Shown here piece by piece: positions 1 to 8,257 of a stretch of 41,436 nt of DNA. Position 1 is the first letter of the stretch. Each line of letters begins with the position of its first letter. The position numbers and the translations under genes are program-made. The stretch is taken from NCBI GenBank assembly GCA_050250135.1, contig JBFWPF010000015.1, positions 1-41,436 of the forward strand. The letters are read 5' to 3'. Source of the DNA: JBFWPF01 sp050250135 (GTDB taxonomy: Bacteria > Chlamydiota > Chlamydiia > Chlamydiales > JAFEGQ01). Under the pieces are notes generated by a model. The model was not told the DNA's origin and ran no database searches. It was given only the letters and a program-made list of their open reading frames with translations.

Positions 1-64
1 CTCTTGCTGAAGGCCGAAAAGCCTTGATGGTAGAAGATGCTAGGACTTTTTTGTTTTCAGCTGA

Positions 65-1450
65 TCATCGCCAACCGGCAAAGATAGTTGTCGTCAGCCG
101 GCAAAGATAATTGTCGCGGCACAACCAGCCCTTCGGAAACGCAATTTTTGCCAGCTTGGCCTCCATCTCATGGCCGGCGCGGACCCCGATTTTGTCGGTT
201 GAGAATTTAACCTCGCAAAGATAGAGGATGCGGTACCGAGACTGGATCATCAGGTCCACTTGACATCCCGGTCTCCGCTTTGTCGCCCGTTGGAAGTAGG
301 GTCCCCAGCGCACAACAGATGAGGGGGCAATTCCAATAGCCTCACAAACTGTCACCAGGTTGTTGAGGACGAGATTCTCGAATTGAAGCCCCATCACGGC
401 CTCCCAATAGGGCAAACCTATCAACGACCCAAGTTGGAATCGACCACTGGCAATCATCTCTCGGTTCGGTTGGATGTATTTCACATAGAATCGGAGGTAA
501 TTGTCAGATAGACGGTACTGCTTCAGGTTAGAGATCCGCCGTGTCGCTAAATCCCAAGTTGGGTCGGCAGTCACAAAACCCGCCTCGATCAAATCATGCA
601 AATAAGAAGAGAGGGTGCTCTTCGACCTCTACAGTAGTTGCCCTACCTCATCTAACGACTTTGATCCTTCGGCTAGGATCTGCACAATGTGGGCGTAGGT
701 GGGGGCACGCGAAGAGAAAAGATCGGAAAAAATCCGATCAAACTCGCGATAGAGGAGGCCGCTCTCTTCAAAACAGAGCTGCTCGATATTCTCCTCCGCG
801 GTAAGCGAAGGTTGGACCTCTTCCAAATATCTCGGCACCCCTCCAGTTATCGATAAGATCTTGAATCGCTCATACGGAGCCACCTTGCGCTTGTGAGCGT
901 TCCAAAATTCAGCCGCCTCTTCGAGGGGAAGTTCGCGAAGATGAAGATCGAGGGCGATCCGACCTAGAAAGCCAGTACTGCCTAGAATATTGCGTTCGAT
1001 CCAACTCGAAACGGAGCCGCATACGATTAAGATCAGTTCGGGATTCTTAGAAAAATAGAGGTCCCAGGCATTTTTTAACTGACCTAGGAAGTCGGGATCC
1101 TTTGAACCGATCCAGGAAATTTCATCTAAGGCGATCAGTTGGGGACCCCTCTCGCACTGTTTGCCTAGATAGTAGAACAACTCTCCCCAGTCCTCACCCT
1201 TGAAAGGGGGTAATCCGAACACGCGGGCCATTTGCTTGGCAAAGTCATCGAGCTGACTGCGGCGTGTCGTCCCTTTTGTTGGGGGGAGCCCCGAAAAGAT
1301 GTGGCTGGGTATTGAGCCGCTGAACTCCTGGATTAGCCGACTCTTTCCAATCCGACGTCGCCCTCGAATCACCACAAAACTAGCCGCCCGCTTGTTCTTT
1401 AGGAGATGGAGCTTCTTCAGCTCTTTCTGACGGCCAATAAAGGGTTTCAT
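65..1450 (-). pseudogene. DUF234-type ATP-binding protein, interrupted by an in-frame TAG
   Basis: The upstream part (start about 1450, stop 629-631) encodes an AAA/P-loop ATPase. A Walker A segment (GRRRIGKS) lies near residues 30-37 and a Walker B-like LIALDEIS follows. It ends in SLDEVGQLL, then a TAG codon. Reading on in the same frame gives RSKSTLSSYLHDLIEAGFV, which completes a winged-helix typical of this family, followed by a PD-(D/E)XK-like region (QVDLM ... LCEVKF) to position 65. The whole is about 460 codons, the family's usual size, so one gene has been split by a single nonsense codon. The last residues look abnormal because a 19-bp unit is tandemly repeated (75-93 and 98-116, one mismatch), so the tail may also be damaged. 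The start is the ATG at 1448-1450; a TTG at 1478-1480 is an alternative. Such ATPase/nuclease genes are usually accessory with unknown targets. A sequencing error or amber readthrough cannot be excluded. Confidence 0.8.
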
Positions 1451-1462
1451 ACTCCCGATTTT

Positions 1463-1551
1463 ATCGAATGGAAATGACAAATGTCAATCCTGTTCGACGG
1501 GTTTTTTGAGGATTTCATCGAACGGAAATGACAAATGTCAATCCTGTTCGA
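1463..1551. repeat. Two 35-bp dyad repeats upstream of the DUF234 ATPase (putative operators)
   Basis: A 35-bp sequence at 1463-1497 recurs at 1517-1551 with one mismatch. Each copy contains the inverted repeat TGACA-AA-TGTCA, enclosed by a second pair of arms TCGAAC and GTTCGA. The copies lie immediately upstream of the ATPase start on the minus strand. Two nested dyads in the promoter region are what a repressor operator looks like. A small mobile repeat is the alternative. Confidence 0.7.
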
Positions 1552-1645
1552 TAGACGATTCTGTATGTATTTAATTATTAGCAAGATGAGAAAATTTCCG
1601 TGGAAAGTCGGGCGTAAGACGTTCACTTCGTAGTAAGTCTGATCC

Positions 1646-2470
1646 CTACTCTTTGGCCCTTGCGGACTTCACCATGAGAACAAAAGGGGCTCGATGGTGA
1701 GCGGTGTGAGCATGCCATAGAGTGCCAGTGATCTCCGTGGCGGAGGATTGATGCATCATCATTTCCCATCTAGAGTCGAAAACAAGCTGCACCTCGTTAC
1801 AGTTTGCAAAAGCCAATATCTCCTGTGGAGATAGCCCTAAGCCATCTACTGGCTTCTGCAGCGCCCTTCTGAGGGATGCCGGTTCCATTTCTAGAAAGGT
1901 AAGATACGAGGGATAGTCCCCGGCCTCAGTGGAGGTGTAGTTTGGAGGTCCCGGGCATAGTCGGGTCCGAAGCCTTCCAACCAAGGTTACCTCAATTTCG
2001 GGGTGTCCCTCGGGCAGCTCAAGGGGTGCATCACTCAATTGCAGTACAGTGTATGGGTCGTCATTAGGTAGGAGGAACTGAGGTTGGAAAAGCTGATAGG
2101 TGGGTAACGCGCTGAGTGGATATGGGGGATTAGGAACAGGCCCTCCAACCTTCACGAGCATCCCTTCATGCAATAGGCACCATGCACGCTCGTCACCTCT
2201 TGCAATGACAAGCTGAATGATATCCGTTGTCAGGTCACAGCAGGCTGTTTCATCGAGCTGCTCAGGGCTTAGCCGGCTGTGCAAGGCGCTCAGCGTCTTA
2301 CAAGAGGTTTCGTCAAGCTCCAGATACCATCCACACCCCGGCTCGTCAACCTTGGTAGGTGGTGAGTAAATTCTCTTGATAAGGGTGCCTGATAGGACGA
2401 GATTGGGATCTTGTGCACTCGAGAGAATCCCTCCTACTACCGAGAACAGAAGAAGGAAGCGACTGATCAC
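1646..2470 (-). CDS. Secreted protein with DUF4431-like domain(s)
   Basis: A 274-aa protein with an N-terminal signal peptide (hydrophobic residues 3-18, likely cleavage after SSA). The second half matches DUF4431 features I recognise: a CPGPPNYTSTEAGDYP segment, an EVQLVF strand, and a terminal GTLWHAHTAHHRAPFVL motif. The first half has a related pattern (SGTLIKRIYSPP ... WYLELD ... IQLVIARGDERAW ... VGGPV), so it may be a diverged tandem copy. The function of DUF4431 is unknown; secretion to the periplasm is inferred. The GTG start (2468-2470) sits in an AGGAGG-N8-GTG context and overlaps the TGA of the displaced frame of the upstream gene (2467-2469), which argues for translational coupling. 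It is the last gene of the run that begins at miaB. Confidence 0.7.
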   Translation of the reverse strand: MISRFLLLFSVVGGILSSAQDPNLVLSGTLIKRIYSPPTKVDEPGCGWYLELDETSCKTLSALHSRLSPEQLDETACCDLTTDIIQLVIARGDERAWCLLHEGMLVKVGGPVPNPPYPLSALPTYQLFQPQFLLPNDDPYTVLQLSDAPLELPEGHPEIEVTLVGRLRTRLCPGPPNYTSTEAGDYPSYLTFLEMEPASLRRALQKPVDGLGLSPQEILAFANCNEVQLVFDSRWEMMMHQSSATEITGTLWHAHTAHHRAPFVLMVKSARAKE

Positions 2471-2657
2471 GTGTTAGCCCTCCTCTTGTGTTGTTTGAAT
2501 TGTCCTGTGCCAGGATAGGGTCTCAGATAGAGCACTCCATTTCGCATGCGCACCAGTATGGCTCTTAATCGGTGTTCACCCATCCAGCGGATTGCCTCAG
2601 CTTTGGTAAGCCAAATCCGCTCTCGCCCTCGCTGCACCAGGTACTCGACAATCGTCC
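2467..2657 (-). other. Displaced C-terminal reading frame of the P5-like gene (DUF3892-like tail)
   Basis: After the proposed one-base shift, the frame reads TIVEYLVQRGRERIWLTKAE and then AIRWMGEHRLRAILVR to a TGA at 2467-2469. The pattern resembles the short DUF3892 module that often ends these proteins. The frame stays open to the exact point where its stop overlaps the GTG of the DUF4431 gene (GTGA), with that gene's Shine-Dalgarno inside it. This arrangement is hard to explain unless the frame was coding until recently or still is. Confidence 0.65.
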
Positions 2658-3191
2658 CTGCCGTTTATGTACCCCAGCAATCACCCATTTCTCAATAAAG
2701 TCCTCCCTGCCTACCTGCCAAGACTCGTTCCTTTCAATGGCTTGCCAGTAGAGGTCGAATTCAGCATCGGATAACGACTCTATGGTACGGGTCGTTTTAA
2801 GTCGTCCGTGTGTCAATTTGATGATTTTGGAAAGGTGATCGGAGTCTTCCTCCACATACCGTTTCGACGCTTCTGCTAAAGTGAGCCGTCGGTATCGGCT
2901 GCCTCGTAGCATGACGACGAGCGCTTCATGGCCGGTGTCATAGTCGGGGCATACTGCATAGGTATGGTTGCTGTCGCCCGCCCTGCCAATAGCCCGTCGA
3001 TCTTTTCCCATGCTGTAGGGGCTGGCTAGCAGAGCACCTGGGTTATTACAGCGCCAGGCCCTGGAACCTCCGCTCTTAATCACCATGTTGCCGTCAGGAT
3101 CAAGGTACTGGACGGTAAATTTGCTGGGTGGGTCACCGACGTTAGCTGGGCCTGCCTGACCCTTTATGAACACAACCCCTCTTAACGCCAC
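2565..3191 (-). CDS. Phage structural-protein-P5/muramidase-like protein, 3' end frameshifted
   Basis: The 208-aa frame contains motifs of the P5-like family found in phages and Rhs/secretion loci: FTVQYLDPDGN, GGSRAWRCNNPGAL, YAVCPDYDTGHEALVVML, LTLAEASKRY and REDFIEKWVIAGVHK. The family is thought to be lysozyme-like; no catalytic assignment is made here. Homology stops at HKRQG. The rest of this frame is out of register: a shift of one base within the GGGA run (about 2654-2660) restores the expected continuation, described separately. The GTG start (3189-3191) overlaps the stop of the preceding gene; an internal start is possible. Either the gene is a recent pseudogene or the assembly lost a G. 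Confidence 0.7.
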   Translation of the reverse strand: MALRGVVFIKGQAGPANVGDPPSKFTVQYLDPDGNMVIKSGGSRAWRCNNPGALLASPYSMGKDRRAIGRAGDSNHTYAVCPDYDTGHEALVVMLRGSRYRRLTLAEASKRYVEEDSDHLSKIIKLTHGRLKTTRTIESLSDAEFDLYWQAIERNESWQVGREDFIEKWVIAGVHKRQGRLSSTWCSEGESGFGLPKLRQSAGWVNTD

Positions 3192-3814
3192 TCCACGGCC
3201 TCGCGGGTCCAGGTGAAGGTCTTGCCGAGGTGCTCGACGATGGCGCAGGTGTGCTCGGCGACACAGCGCTTATGGTAGATCTCCCAAATGATGTACCCAT
3301 CCCACGTCTTTTCCTGAACATAGGTGACAGGGCTAAACTGAGCCTCATAGTGCCTCACCAGGTTGTCGATTAGGCCCGGAGAGATGGCCTCCTCTCCCCA
3401 CACCCCTATTTCGGGGCAGTTCTTCACGGTCAGCGTATGGAGCGCAGGGCACTGCTCGCCGAGCCTATTCAGCCCTTCCCGAGTGATGAGGGGGCAATTC
3501 TCCAAACGGAGGGACCTTAGCTCGGGATATTGCGCCAGGGCCTGCAGGTGGTTGTCGGTAAGGGCCGTTAGGTCCTTAAGGTCGATCGAGCGGGTCGCCC
3601 AATGGAGTGAGAGGGACTTGCCGCCGCCCAGGTCCAGGGCATAGTTGCGGTTGGCTACCATGATGATAAGGGTAACCATCGTCCCCACAGCGCTGAACAT
3701 AGCGCTCACACCCCAGAGGGCTTGCCCCTTCTCAGACTCTGCCTTATAGGCCTGGTGGGCTAGGGCACTTGTGACTCCAAGACCAACCGCTCCAATAGCT
3801 AACCGTGCATACAT
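3182..3814 (-). CDS. Membrane-anchored protein with leucine-rich-repeat-like segment
   Basis: A 210-aa protein with two hydrophobic stretches near the N-terminus (about residues 4-19 and 33-53) separated by a short polar loop. LRR-like units follow (LTALTDNHLQALAQYPELRS, LRLENCPLITREGLNRLGE, HTLTVKNCPEI), in the style of the Cys-containing AMN1/F-box LRRs. The C-terminal ~60 residues (WDGYIIWEIYHKRC ...) are unlike any family I know. The layout matches the next gene upstream (two hydrophobic lobes, then LRR), so the two are probably diverged paralogues. If the host is a chlamydia, the bilobed segment suggests an inclusion-membrane (Inc) protein; this is inference. It lies 18 bp after its neighbour and overlaps the start of the P5-like gene. 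Confidence 0.6.
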   Translation of the reverse strand: MYARLAIGAVGLGVTSALAHQAYKAESEKGQALWGVSAMFSAVGTMVTLIIMVANRNYALDLGGGKSLSLHWATRSIDLKDLTALTDNHLQALAQYPELRSLRLENCPLITREGLNRLGEQCPALHTLTVKNCPEIGVWGEEAISPGLIDNLVRHYEAQFSPVTYVQEKTWDGYIIWEIYHKRCVAEHTCAIVEHLGKTFTWTREAVEWR

Positions 3815-3832
3815 CTTCCGTTCTCCTTATTT

Positions 3833-4354
3833 TTAGGGCTCGACTATCCAAATGGCCCGGTAGTCCTCTGGCTTGGCTCTTCCAATGAAGGAAGGGTTCA
3901 GGGGCATGCGCTCAAATGAGCTGAGGTAGTTTTGCTCGAGGTGATCGACAAGGCGCTGAAACTTCGGCACAGGCAGATTCGTATTTTTCCCAACGCCAAC
4001 CGTAGAGAGGGTAGGGTGCATCAGCAGCGCGTCGGTTGGTAGGGCAGAGAGCTCCGAACAGTCTCGCAAAATCAGCGTGTGGAGGACGGGAAACTCGGTT
4101 AGGTCCTCAAACCGCTTGGGAAGGGCTCCTGGGAAATCGAGGGTCCAGGTCCGTTTGGAGAGCATGACAACCTCTCCGCTAGCCAGTTCAAGGGGGACCT
4201 TAGCGGTAGCCACTCGGTAGATCACGGCTGCAGTCGTTATCAGGATAGCTCCTGCGCCCGCTGCAAACTCAGCGGTGCTGTCCCTTCTCAAGCCATCGAC
4301 CATTAGGGCGGCGCCGGCTGTGTAGCCGACGGCGGCTATAATACCTGTATGCAT
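3833..4354 (-). CDS. Small membrane protein with LRR-like segment, paralogue of the next gene
   Basis: A 173-aa protein. Residues 4-20 and 29-48 are hydrophobic lobes separated by a short charged loop (GLRRDST). A short LRR-like stretch follows (LPKRFEDLTEFPVLHTLILR, DCSELSALPTDALLMHPTLS), then an unrecognised tail. The ATG shares one base with the miaB stop (TAATG at 4352-4356), so translation is probably coupled to miaB. The function is unknown. The bilobed hydrophobic layout is shared with the downstream gene and with several other unknown proteins in this window. Confidence 0.6.
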   Translation of the reverse strand: MHTGIIAAVGYTAGAALMVDGLRRDSTAEFAAGAGAILITTAAVIYRVATAKVPLELASGEVVMLSKRTWTLDFPGALPKRFEDLTEFPVLHTLILRDCSELSALPTDALLMHPTLSTVGVGKNTNLPVPKFQRLVDHLEQNYLSSFERMPLNPSFIGRAKPEDYRAIWIVEP

Positions 4355-5691
4355 TAGATCACCTTTAGTGAGGGCTGGGCCACCCGCTCGCCGATGAGGG
4401 TCTGGTGGGTGACACTGTGGATTTTTACCTTTTGGAAAGACCCAATCAGCGATTCGTCGCCAGGGAATATGACCTTTCGCCAGCAGCGGGTCCGGCCGCG
4501 GGCAAACCGCCCATCCTTGCTCATCCGGTCGACCAGCACCTCCATCTCGGCGGCGATCAGTCCGTGATGCTGCTTGAGGATAATCCCCTCGTGGAGGCGG
4601 AGGAGGCGGTGGAGGCGGTCCTGCTTGACCTCCTCCGGAACATCATCGACCCACTTGTAGGCCGGCGTATTGCGCCGCCGGCTGTAGGCAAAGAGGAAAG
4701 CGGTCGAGTATTCGATCTGCTGCATCGCCTCGAAGGTCTCCTGGAACTCCTCCTCGGTCTCGGTCGGAAAGCCCACAATCATATCGGTACCGAGGGTCAC
4801 CCCGGGGACGATCTCCTTGAGCATCGCCACCTTTTCGAAGTACTGCTCCTTGGTGTAGATCCGGTGCATCTTCTTGAGGATGCGCGAGGAGCCCGCCTGA
4901 AGGGGGAAGTGGACAAACTCACAAAGGGTAGGAAGGTCCCGAATCGCCTCCATCAGCTCCCGGGTGATATCGATCGGATGGCTCGTCATAAAGCGGATCC
5001 GTTCAATGCCGGGGATCCCATCGAGCCTATAGAGGAGGTCGTGGAAGAGGCAGTTCCACTCGGGCTTGTCTTTGCCATAAGAATTGACATTCTGGCCAAG
5101 GAGGGTGATCTCCTTAAACCCCTTTGCGCCCAGCTTTTTTACCTCGTCGACGATCGAGGCGGGATCCCGGCTCACCTCCCGACCGCGTGTATGGGGGACG
5201 CAGCAGTAGGTGCAGAACTTGTCACACCCGCGAATGATTGAGACATTGGTCTTGAGGGTCCCTTGCCGCTCCGCATCGGCGTAGTTGAGCTCTTCATAGA
5301 ACTTGGGATCGGTCCGGATCACCTGCCCAGAACCGCTAACCACCTCGTCCAGGACGGTCCCCAGCTCGTGGATGTTGTTGGTCCCTAGGACAAAGTCGAG
5401 GTGTGGGAGTTTTTCGAAGAGGTCCCCTTTGCGGGCATTGGCCATGCAGCCGGCCATCCCAATGACCTTGTTAGCTAGGGGAGTGTCCTTATAGTGGCCC
5501 ACCTTGCCCATCACCTTTCGAGCCGCTAGCTCGCGGACCCAGCAGGTATTGAAGAGGAGGAGATCGGCCTCCTCCTCCGACTCGGTCGCCTCCATCCCCC
5601 GCCGCTTCAGGATACCGGCCATCACCTCCGAGTCGAGCTCGTTCATCTGGCAGCCGTAGGTCTTAAGGAAATACTTTTTTAACGTCTTCAT
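4354..5691 (-). CDS. miaB: tRNA-2-methylthio-N6-dimethylallyladenosine synthase MiaB
   Basis: A radical-SAM methylthiotransferase that converts i6A37 to ms2i6A37 in tRNAs reading UNN codons. Numbering from the ATG at 5689-5691 (MKTLKKYFLK), the UPF0004 cluster cysteines are C14 (YGCQMNELDS), C50 (FNTCWVRE) and C82 (MAGCMA). The radical-SAM CxxxCxxC is C156/C160/C163 (CDKFCTYC, followed by VPHTRGRE). A TRAM-like tail ends the protein. The length of 445 aa is typical. The frame is open further upstream to 5817, but that extension would overlap the divergent rplM start and lacks family similarity, so the shorter start is preferred. It is the first gene of a minus-strand unit running to 1646. Confidence 0.93.
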   Translation of the reverse strand: MKTLKKYFLKTYGCQMNELDSEVMAGILKRRGMEATESEEEADLLLFNTCWVRELAARKVMGKVGHYKDTPLANKVIGMAGCMANARKGDLFEKLPHLDFVLGTNNIHELGTVLDEVVSGSGQVIRTDPKFYEELNYADAERQGTLKTNVSIIRGCDKFCTYCCVPHTRGREVSRDPASIVDEVKKLGAKGFKEITLLGQNVNSYGKDKPEWNCLFHDLLYRLDGIPGIERIRFMTSHPIDITRELMEAIRDLPTLCEFVHFPLQAGSSRILKKMHRIYTKEQYFEKVAMLKEIVPGVTLGTDMIVGFPTETEEEFQETFEAMQQIEYSTAFLFAYSRRRNTPAYKWVDDVPEEVKQDRLHRLLRLHEGIILKQHHGLIAAEMEVLVDRMSKDGRFARGRTRCWRKVIFPGDESLIGSFQKVKIHSVTHQTLIGERVAQPSLKVI

Positions 5692-5797
5692 GAGCTGGCC
5701 AGTATAGCCGTTTACCCTCTTTGGCCTCAACCTCTTGTCCAAAAAACGGCCGTAGCGTAAGCTGGCGCCCATCGAACGAAAGGACGAGCATTCTCCG

Positions 5798-6250
5798 ATG
5801 AGCAAAGAGCAGCACAAGCGCCAGACAACCTACATGGCACGTCGGCAAGACGTTGATATGCAATGGCTTCTGATCGACGCCGAGGGCAAGACCCTGGGCC
5901 GTCTGGCCTCCGAAATCACCAAGGTTTTGCGAGGTAAGCACAAGCCCACTTTCACCCCCCATGCCGATACCGGGGATGGGGTGATCGTCGTCAACGCTGA
6001 AAAAATTCATGTAACGGGTGCCAAAGAGGCTCAAAAGGTCTACCGCCGCTACTCGGGTTATCCGGGTGGGATGAAAGAGACCCCCTACCGGGTGATGCTC
6101 GATAGAAAACCTACTTTTATTTTGGAACAGGCGGTTCGGAAGATGATGCCCAAGAAGACCCGCCTCTCCCGCGCCCAGCTAAAGCGGCTCCGGATTTTTG
6201 CCGGACCTGAGCACAATATGGAAGCCCAAAAACCCCTAGTCGTTGCCTAA
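5798..6250 (+). CDS. rplM: 50S ribosomal protein L13
   Basis: The 150-aa product has the L13 signature series: DAEGKTLGRLASEI, RGKHKPTFTPHADTGD, VNAEKIHVTG, and a C-terminal RLRIFAGPEHNMEAQKP. L13 is an early assembly protein of the large subunit that binds 23S rRNA. It is slightly N-terminally extended (MSKEQHKRQTTYMARRQDVD); an internal ATG at 5834 is a possible later start, but an AAGGA lies upstream of 5798. rpsI follows after one base, the conserved L13-S9 pair. It is divergent from miaB, so the 106 bp between them should carry two promoters. Confidence 0.96.
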   Translation: MSKEQHKRQTTYMARRQDVDMQWLLIDAEGKTLGRLASEITKVLRGKHKPTFTPHADTGDGVIVVNAEKIHVTGAKEAQKVYRRYSGYPGGMKETPYRVMLDRKPTFILEQAVRKMMPKKTRLSRAQLKRLRIFAGPEHNMEAQKPLVVA

Positions 6251-6251
6251 T

Positions 6252-6647
6252 ATGAAGAAGATTGAAGAGACCGTAGCCACTGGAAGAAGAAAGCGTGCTG
6301 TAGCGAGTGTCCGCCTCCGGAAGGGGAGTGGCAAGATCGATGTGAATGGCAAGAAGATGGAGGAGTACTTCCCCCTCGAGTTCCAGCGCAACCTTATCCT
6401 CAGCCCTTTTGAGAAGCTTGAGCTCGGTCAGGACTATGATCTGATCATCCGGTGCAAGGGGGGAGGTCTTGAGGGGCAGGCGACGGCAGCCCGTCTTGGT
6501 CTGAGCCGTGCCCTTGTCGCTCAGGATGAGAATCGGCGTGGGGATCTGAAGGCCCTTGGCTACCTCCGCTGTGATCCCCGTAAGCGGGAGCGGAAGAAAT
6601 TCGGCCACAAAGGGGCCCGTAAGAGCTTCCAGTTCAGCAAGCGATAA
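6252..6647 (+). CDS. rpsI: 30S ribosomal protein S9
   Basis: The 131-aa product carries S9 hallmarks: TGRRKRAVASVRL near the N-terminus, GGGLEGQATAARLGLSRAL in the middle, and a C-terminal RERKKFGHKGARKSFQFSKR. The extreme C-terminal KR reaches the P-site tRNA in known ribosomes. The ATG at 6252 is one base after the rplM stop; a TTG at 6243 inside rplM would add three residues and is less likely. Translation is presumably coupled to rplM. Confidence 0.96.
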   Translation: MKKIEETVATGRRKRAVASVRLRKGSGKIDVNGKKMEEYFPLEFQRNLILSPFEKLELGQDYDLIIRCKGGGLEGQATAARLGLSRALVAQDENRRGDLKALGYLRCDPRKRERKKFGHKGARKSFQFSKR

Positions 6648-6670
6648 TCCTACTCTGGCCCTCTTTTCTG

Positions 6671-6698
6671 TTGACACTATCGTAGAAACAAGTAGGCT
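6671..6698 (+). promoter_or_regulatory. Candidate sigma70-type promoter for the carboxypeptidase gene
   Basis: TTGACA at 6671-6676 is a consensus -35 box. Sixteen or seventeen bases later comes TAGGCT/AGGCTG as a weak -10. It lies in the 59-bp gap between rpsI and the M32 gene, suggesting independent transcription. The predicted transcript would have a very short leader. Confidence 0.35.
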
Positions 6699-6706
6699 GT
6701 GCCCTC

Positions 6707-8191
6707 ATGACCGCCTATCAGCAGCTCGAATCCCATTTCAAACGACTGAACTCCCTTAGGGGAGCCGCGGGCATTCTCCACTGGGATCATGCCGTGATGA
6801 TGCCCCCGGGGGCCGCTAGTGCACGAGGGGAGCAGCTGGCGACCCTCGACCTCCTCGCCCATCAAATGGCAAGCGACCCCCATGTTGGCGACCTTCTCGA
6901 CCGGGCCGAAAGGGACACCTCCTCCCTTGATGAGTGGGAGAGGGCCAACCTTTACCACATGCGCCGCCTCTACAAAGAGGCAAACGCCATTCCTGAGGAG
7001 CTTGTTGAGGTTAAGGCCCGCGCGGCGGTCGCCTCGGAGGTCTGCTGGCGAGTGGCCAGGGAAACGAGCGACTTTGCGAGCTGGGCCCCCCACCTAGAAG
7101 AGATCGTCAAGATCGTCCGGGAGATCGCCGCGGCAAAAGGGGAGGCGCTCGCCCTAAGCCCCTACGATGCCCTCCTCGAAGCCTTTGATCCCGGTATGCG
7201 GGTCTCGACCATCGATCGGATCTTCGGAGAGCTCTCAGGGGTCCTCCCCGGCCTCATTCAGGCAGCGATCGACAAGCAGGGGAGTCGGAAACTTCTCCCC
7301 CTTGAGGGCCCCTTTCCCATCGATAAGCAGCGCTCCCTCGCCCTTGCCCTGATGAAGCAGATCGGCTTCGACTTCAATCGGGGGCGCCTCGATGTCAGCG
7401 CCCACCCCTTTTGCGGTGGCGGTCTCGATGACATCCGGATCACCACCAAGTACACCGAGTCGGACTTTGCCTCGGCCCTGATGGGGGTCCTCCACGAGAC
7501 GGGGCATGCGATGTATGAGTTTGGCCTTCCTGAAGAGTGGGCGTGGCAGCCGGTAGGGGATGCCCTGGGGATGACCCTCCACGAGAGCCAGTCGCTCCTC
7601 TTTGAGATGCAGGTGTGCCGCAGCCCCGAATTTCTCGGCTACGTTGCCCCCTTGATCCAAAGTGCGTTTAATGGAAAGGGGCCCGCGTGGGAGGGGGATA
7701 ACCTCTACCACCACTATACGCGGGTGGAGCGGGGCTTTATCCGGATCGATGCCGACGAGGTCACCTACCCCGCCCATGTGATCCTCCGCTACCGATTGGA
7801 GCGGCGGCTAATCGATGGCACGCTGTCGGTCAGAGAGCTGCCCGAGGCGTGGTCCGATGAGCTTGAGAGCCTCCTGGGGATCCGCCCTCCCGATCACAAG
7901 CGGGGCTGCATGCAGGATATCCACTGGTCGGACGGCTCCTTTGGCTACTTCCCCGTCTACACCCTCGGAGCTCTCCTCGCCGCTCAGCTCTTTGAGGCAG
8001 CCAAGGCAACTGTGCCCCACCTCCTTGAGGAGGTGCAGAGGGGGAACTTTGTCCCCCTCTTTACCTGGCTTCGGGATCAGGTCCACGGCCATGGCTCCCG
8101 CCTCTCTAGCGAGGAGCTGACCAAACGGGCCACCGGCCGCCCCCTCGGCATCGGAAGCTGGACCGCCCACATCAAAAAACGCTACCTTTAG
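6707..8191 (+). CDS. M32-family metallocarboxypeptidase (carboxypeptidase Taq)
   Basis: A 494-aa protein, the normal length for family M32 zinc carboxypeptidases, which trim C-terminal residues from peptides in the cytoplasm. Family markers are HWDHAVMMPPGA near residues 25-36, HPFCGG at 233-238, DIRITTKYTESDF at about 242-254, the zinc motif HETGHAMYE with H263 and H267, and a downstream MTLHESQSLLFE supplying the third ligand region. There is no signal peptide. The ATG at 6707 has no clear Shine-Dalgarno. Transcription ends at the perfect hairpin shared with yqgE. Confidence 0.92.
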   Translation: MTAYQQLESHFKRLNSLRGAAGILHWDHAVMMPPGAASARGEQLATLDLLAHQMASDPHVGDLLDRAERDTSSLDEWERANLYHMRRLYKEANAIPEELVEVKARAAVASEVCWRVARETSDFASWAPHLEEIVKIVREIAAAKGEALALSPYDALLEAFDPGMRVSTIDRIFGELSGVLPGLIQAAIDKQGSRKLLPLEGPFPIDKQRSLALALMKQIGFDFNRGRLDVSAHPFCGGGLDDIRITTKYTESDFASALMGVLHETGHAMYEFGLPEEWAWQPVGDALGMTLHESQSLLFEMQVCRSPEFLGYVAPLIQSAFNGKGPAWEGDNLYHHYTRVERGFIRIDADEVTYPAHVILRYRLERRLIDGTLSVRELPEAWSDELESLLGIRPPDHKRGCMQDIHWSDGSFGYFPVYTLGALLAAQLFEAAKATVPHLLEEVQRGNFVPLFTWLRDQVHGHGSRLSSEELTKRATGRPLGIGSWTAHIKKRYL

Positions 8192-8220
8192 TCATTCATT
8201 GTCAATGGATTATCGACGTA

Positions 8221-8256
8221 TTGGTTAAATCCGAAGTCGGCTTCGGATTTAACCAA
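8221..8256. terminator. Bidirectional terminator-like hairpin
   Basis: A perfect 16-bp stem (8221-8236 with 8241-8256) closes on a TCGG loop. It lies between the convergent carboxypeptidase and yqgE genes. The arms begin or end with A/T-rich runs, which would serve as U tracts in both directions. Confidence 0.75.
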
Positions 8257-8257
8257 C

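Noticed and set aside
4405..5241. 278-codon plus-strand frame antisense to miaB
   Set aside because: Miab is clearly coding on the minus strand; the frame is a GC-rich shadow with no known domain.
5692..5817. Extended N-terminus for MiaB
   Set aside because: It would overlap the divergent rplM start and adds residues not seen in MiaB.
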